Assembly: GCF_014280875.1 (NCBI RefSeq)
Contig: NZ_JACLAL010000003.1
Location: forward strand, 248,001-312,000
Source of the DNA: Paenirhizobium daejeonense
Lineage (GTDB): Bacteria > Pseudomonadota > Alphaproteobacteria > Rhizobiales > Rhizobiaceae
Reading direction: 5' to 3'
DNA: 64,000 nt
Shown here: positions 61,726 to 64,000 of the stretch, piece after piece
How the letters are laid out: the number at the start of each line of letters is the position of its first letter
Numbering within the stretch: position 1 is the first letter of the stretch
The notes under the pieces: generated by a model
Seen by the model: only the letters and a program-made list of their open reading frames with translations
What the model was told of the DNA's origin: nothing
The model's database searches: none
Translations under genes and position numbers: made by a program

Positions 61726-64000
61726 CTATCCGAGATAGGTGTTGGCAAGGATGTCGGACAGTTTCTCGAGTTCGCGTTCGAGGGTGGCGTAGATTTCCGG
61801 CGTCATCGTCTCCGGCGTCATCACCGCAAGGCCGGAATGAAGGCGCATAGCCTCGCGGTAGAGCGGCGACATCTGCCCGTTGACGAAGGCGTTCGGCAGC
61901 TGTTCCAGTTCGGTACGGATTTCGTTGAGCTGGAACAGAATGGAACGCGGGTTCAGCGGGTCGAGCGCCAGCAGGTCGGTCACGGTAAGCTTGGCCGTGT
62001 TGACATTGTAGCGGCGACGATGGGTCATCACGTTGTCGCCAATCTCCAGCAGCATGTCGAGTGAACCATCCGGTGCCGCGTCGGCGCTCATGTGGCCGAG
62101 TAGCCGCGTCATGTGCAGTCCGCGTTCGAGGAAGCGGCCGACAGTCAGAAAGCGCCAGCCGGTGAAGCGGTACATGTTTTCATGCACGAGGCCGGCGAAG
62201 CCCGCGAGCTTGCGCAGCAGGATTGTCATCGCATGGGCAGCGTCGTCGCCATGCCTGACGGTATCGTGGAAGCGTCGCGCTGTCTTTGCGAGATCATTCA
62301 GCGCCAGCCAGCCGTCCGGCGAGAAGCGGTCGCGGATGTTGCTTGCGGAATAAACGGCGCTGTCGATGTTGCGCATCATGCTTTCCGGCACGCCATGTTT
62401 CATGTCGACATCGAGGTCGGACAGGTAGCGCGTCACATAGGCGAGAAGGGGCTGGTCGGGATCCGCCGATTCGGCGAAGCGTCCGTGCCATGCGCGCAGG
62501 ATGCGCAATGCACCTTCTGCCCGTTCGATGTAGCGGCCGAGCCAATAGAGGTTGTCGGCCGCCCGGCTCGGCAGGCTGCCCGGCATGTTGCGGGTGAAGC
62601 TTTCCTCCGCCGGGAGCAGCGAGGTGCGGTCAACAGGCTTTTCGGAAACGATCCAGACATCGGCGGCACTTCCCCCCGATTGCATGGCGATTGCCGAAAC
62701 GTCGTCGCCACTGCCGATCCGGGCGAAGCCGCCTGGCATGATTTGCCAGCCATCCCTGGTGCGGGCTGCGTAAACGCGGAGGCTCATCGGACGAGGTGTG
62801 AGCTTGCCATCGACAAAGGCCGGGGTGGTCGAGAGGGTAACGACCTCCTGACCGACCAGTTTGCCGCCCTCGGCCTCCATGCGTTCCAGCATGGATATGT
62901 GTTGCTCCTTTGACAGCGAGGCGCCTAGCTGCGAGCGGCCGTTGTCATCAAAGAAGGGAAGCCGTGAATAGGCGGGGCCGATCACCATGCGATCGAGGTT
63001 GCGGGCCACATGCTCTCGCTCGGACTTCTGGCCGCACCACCAGGTGGCGATGGAGGGCAGCGCCAGATCCTCGCCGAGCAGATGGCGACAGATGGTCGGC
63101 ATGAAAGCAAGCAGCGCCCGCGTTTCGAGAATGCCTGAGCCGAGCGCGTTAACGAAGGTCACCGCCCCGTTGCGCAGTGCCTGCACCATGCCCGGCGTAC
63201 CGATATGGGAATTCTGGTTGAGTTCCAGAGGATCGGCATAGGCGGCATCGAGGCGGCGCCAGAGGACGCTGATCGGCTTCAGGCCGGCGACGGTGCGCAC
63301 CATGACCCGGCCGTTGACGACGGCCAGATCCTCGCCTTCCAGCAGCATGATACCGAGATAGCGGGCGATATAGGCATGCTCGAAATAGGTTTCGTTGGCA
63401 GGACCGGGAGAGAGCACGGCGATGCGGTCGTCGGCATGCTGTTTGCGGGATTGTAAGGTGTCGCGGAATGCCCCGAAAAAGGAGGCGAGGCGATGAACAT
63501 GGGTTTCCGCGTAGATGTCGGAGAAGGCGCGAGTGGTCGCAACCCGGTTTTCCAAGGCGAAACCTGCACCGGAGGGGGCCTGTGTACGATCGGAAAGCAC
63601 CCACCAGTTGCCATCAGGCCCGCGACCGATCTCGAAGGAACAGAAATGCAGATAGTGTCCGCCGGCCGGTTTGATGCCGACCAGGGGGCGCAGGAATTCC
63701 GGATTTCCGGCAATCAGTTGCGGTGGAATGAAGCCTTCCTGAACAAGCCGATTGTCGTTGTAGATATCGGAGACGACGGCCTCCAGCAGGTTGGCACGCT
63801 GCACCAGGCCTTCGGCCAGCACCTGCCATTCCTTTTCCGCGATCAGAACAGGTATATGGGAAAAGGGCCAGGCACGCTCGCTCGAACCGTTGGCGCCATA
63901 GGCGCGATAAAACACGCCCGCATCCCGCAGATAGCGGTCTGCACGAGCGAAGCGCTCGTGCAGTTCGTGCTCGGACAGCCGGTCGATGGAGTTCACGAAG
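61726..64000 (-). CDS. Circularly permuted ATP-grasp fused to alpha-E domain (5' end probably outside the window)
   Basis: At least 756 residues are visible. The N-terminal part is a circularly permuted type 2 ATP-grasp (FARADRYLRDAGVFYRAYG, YNDNRLVQEGFIPPQLIAGN, VLSPGPANETYFEHAYIARY, GTPGMVQALRNGAVTFVNAL), an amide-bond-forming fold. The second part, after about residue 470, is the all-helical alpha-E domain (AADNLYWLGRYIERAEGALR, FRFTGWRFLTVGRFLERGLH as FTGWRFLTVGRFLERG). Usually two genes, here one fusion. A GTG at 63996 could start it, but relatives have about 60-80 more N-terminal residues, so the gene likely continues past the edge. Confidence 0.88.
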   Translation of the reverse strand, partial: FVNSIDRLSEHELHERFARADRYLRDAGVFYRAYGANGSSERAWPFSHIPVLIAEKEWQVLAEGLVQRANLLEAVVSDIYNDNRLVQEGFIPPQLIAGNPEFLRPLVGIKPAGGHYLHFCSFEIGRGPDGNWWVLSDRTQAPSGAGFALENRVATTRAFSDIYAETHVHRLASFFGAFRDTLQSRKQHADDRIAVLSPGPANETYFEHAYIARYLGIMLLEGEDLAVVNGRVMVRTVAGLKPISVLWRRLDAAYADPLELNQNSHIGTPGMVQALRNGAVTFVNALGSGILETRALLAFMPTICRHLLGEDLALPSIATWWCGQKSEREHVARNLDRMVIGPAYSRLPFFDDNGRSQLGASLSKEQHISMLERMEAEGGKLVGQEVVTLSTTPAFVDGKLTPRPMSLRVYAARTRDGWQIMPGGFARIGSGDDVSAIAMQSGGSAADVWIVSEKPVDRTSLLPAEESFTRNMPGSLPSRAADNLYWLGRYIERAEGALRILRAWHGRFAESADPDQPLLAYVTRYLSDLDVDMKHGVPESMMRNIDSAVYSASNIRDRFSPDGWLALNDLAKTARRFHDTVRHGDDAAHAMTILLRKLAGFAGLVHENMYRFTGWRFLTVGRFLERGLHMTRLLGHMSADAAPDGSLDMLLEIGDNVMTHRRRYNVNTAKLTVTDLLALDPLNPRSILFQLNEIRTELEQLPNAFVNGQMSPLYREAMRLHSGLAVMTPETMTPEIYATLERELEKLSDILANTYLG

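Overview
The window is an ordinary, gene-dense chromosomal segment of a GC-rich alphaproteobacterium, almost certainly Rhizobiales and most likely Rhizobiaceae (Rhizobium, Agrobacterium, Shinella or Neorhizobium type). Supporting signs are the glgP-glgB-glgC-glgA-pgm-glgX glycogen operon in the order known from Agrobacterium, the four-subunit soxBDAG sarcosine oxidase operon, a long structured leader before an ornithine decarboxylase gene (the alphaproteobacterial speF motif), Omp25-type porin, an aa3-oxidase subunit IV, and perfect CtrA boxes. I see no insertion sequence, prophage, CRISPR array, tRNA or rRNA.

Layout. 1-7.5 kb: acetyltransferase, Gfo/Idh/MocA dehydrogenase, GH1 beta-glucosidase, a 1.25 kb gene-poor gap with a 41-aa membrane peptide and a broken nitroreductase, then metNIQ. 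7.6-12 kb: tRNA hydroxylase TrhO, an EVE protein, a glyoxalase-like gene with its WYL regulator and a matched pair of operators, and a CYTH-CHAD pair. 12-20 kb: KDPG aldolase, DUF533, GNAT, a nickel/cobalt exporter module, LysR, and the regulated ornithine decarboxylase. 20-25.7 kb: two outer-membrane proteins (one behind an FNR/FixK-like box), an ArsR-SRPBCC regulator whose operator fills its own promoter, and a WD40/CobW metallochaperone pair. 25.7-34.5 kb: creatininase-like, MarR, LacI, a 2-hydroxyacid dehydrogenase, a glutamine-amidotransferase-type hydrolase, and a TRAP transporter of the alpha-keto-acid type. 34.9-41 kb: a c-di-GMP phosphodiesterase with a degenerate GGDEF domain, a FeeM-like N-acyltransferase behind three CtrA boxes, a CoxIV gene followed by two genes that look like the membrane half of proton-translocating transhydrogenase without its nucleotide-binding domains, a TPR lipoprotein and rpsU. 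41.4-46.6 kb: soxBDAG. 46.6-64 kb: DUF2332/NodN-like pair, the glycogen operon, a Tad-type von Willebrand protein, and a transglutaminase plus circularly permuted ATP-grasp/alpha-E protein cut by the window edge.

The most unusual items are the dII-only transhydrogenase-like pair (38.6-39.8 kb) and the CtrA-box-controlled FeeM-like synthase (37.3-38.2 kb), which are neighbours. Several compact regulatory circuits (WYL operator pair, promoter-embedded ArsR operator with a near-leaderless start, class II FNR geometry before ompW, nested dyads before soxB) can be read directly from the DNA. All functions are inferred from sequence read by eye; no database search was run.
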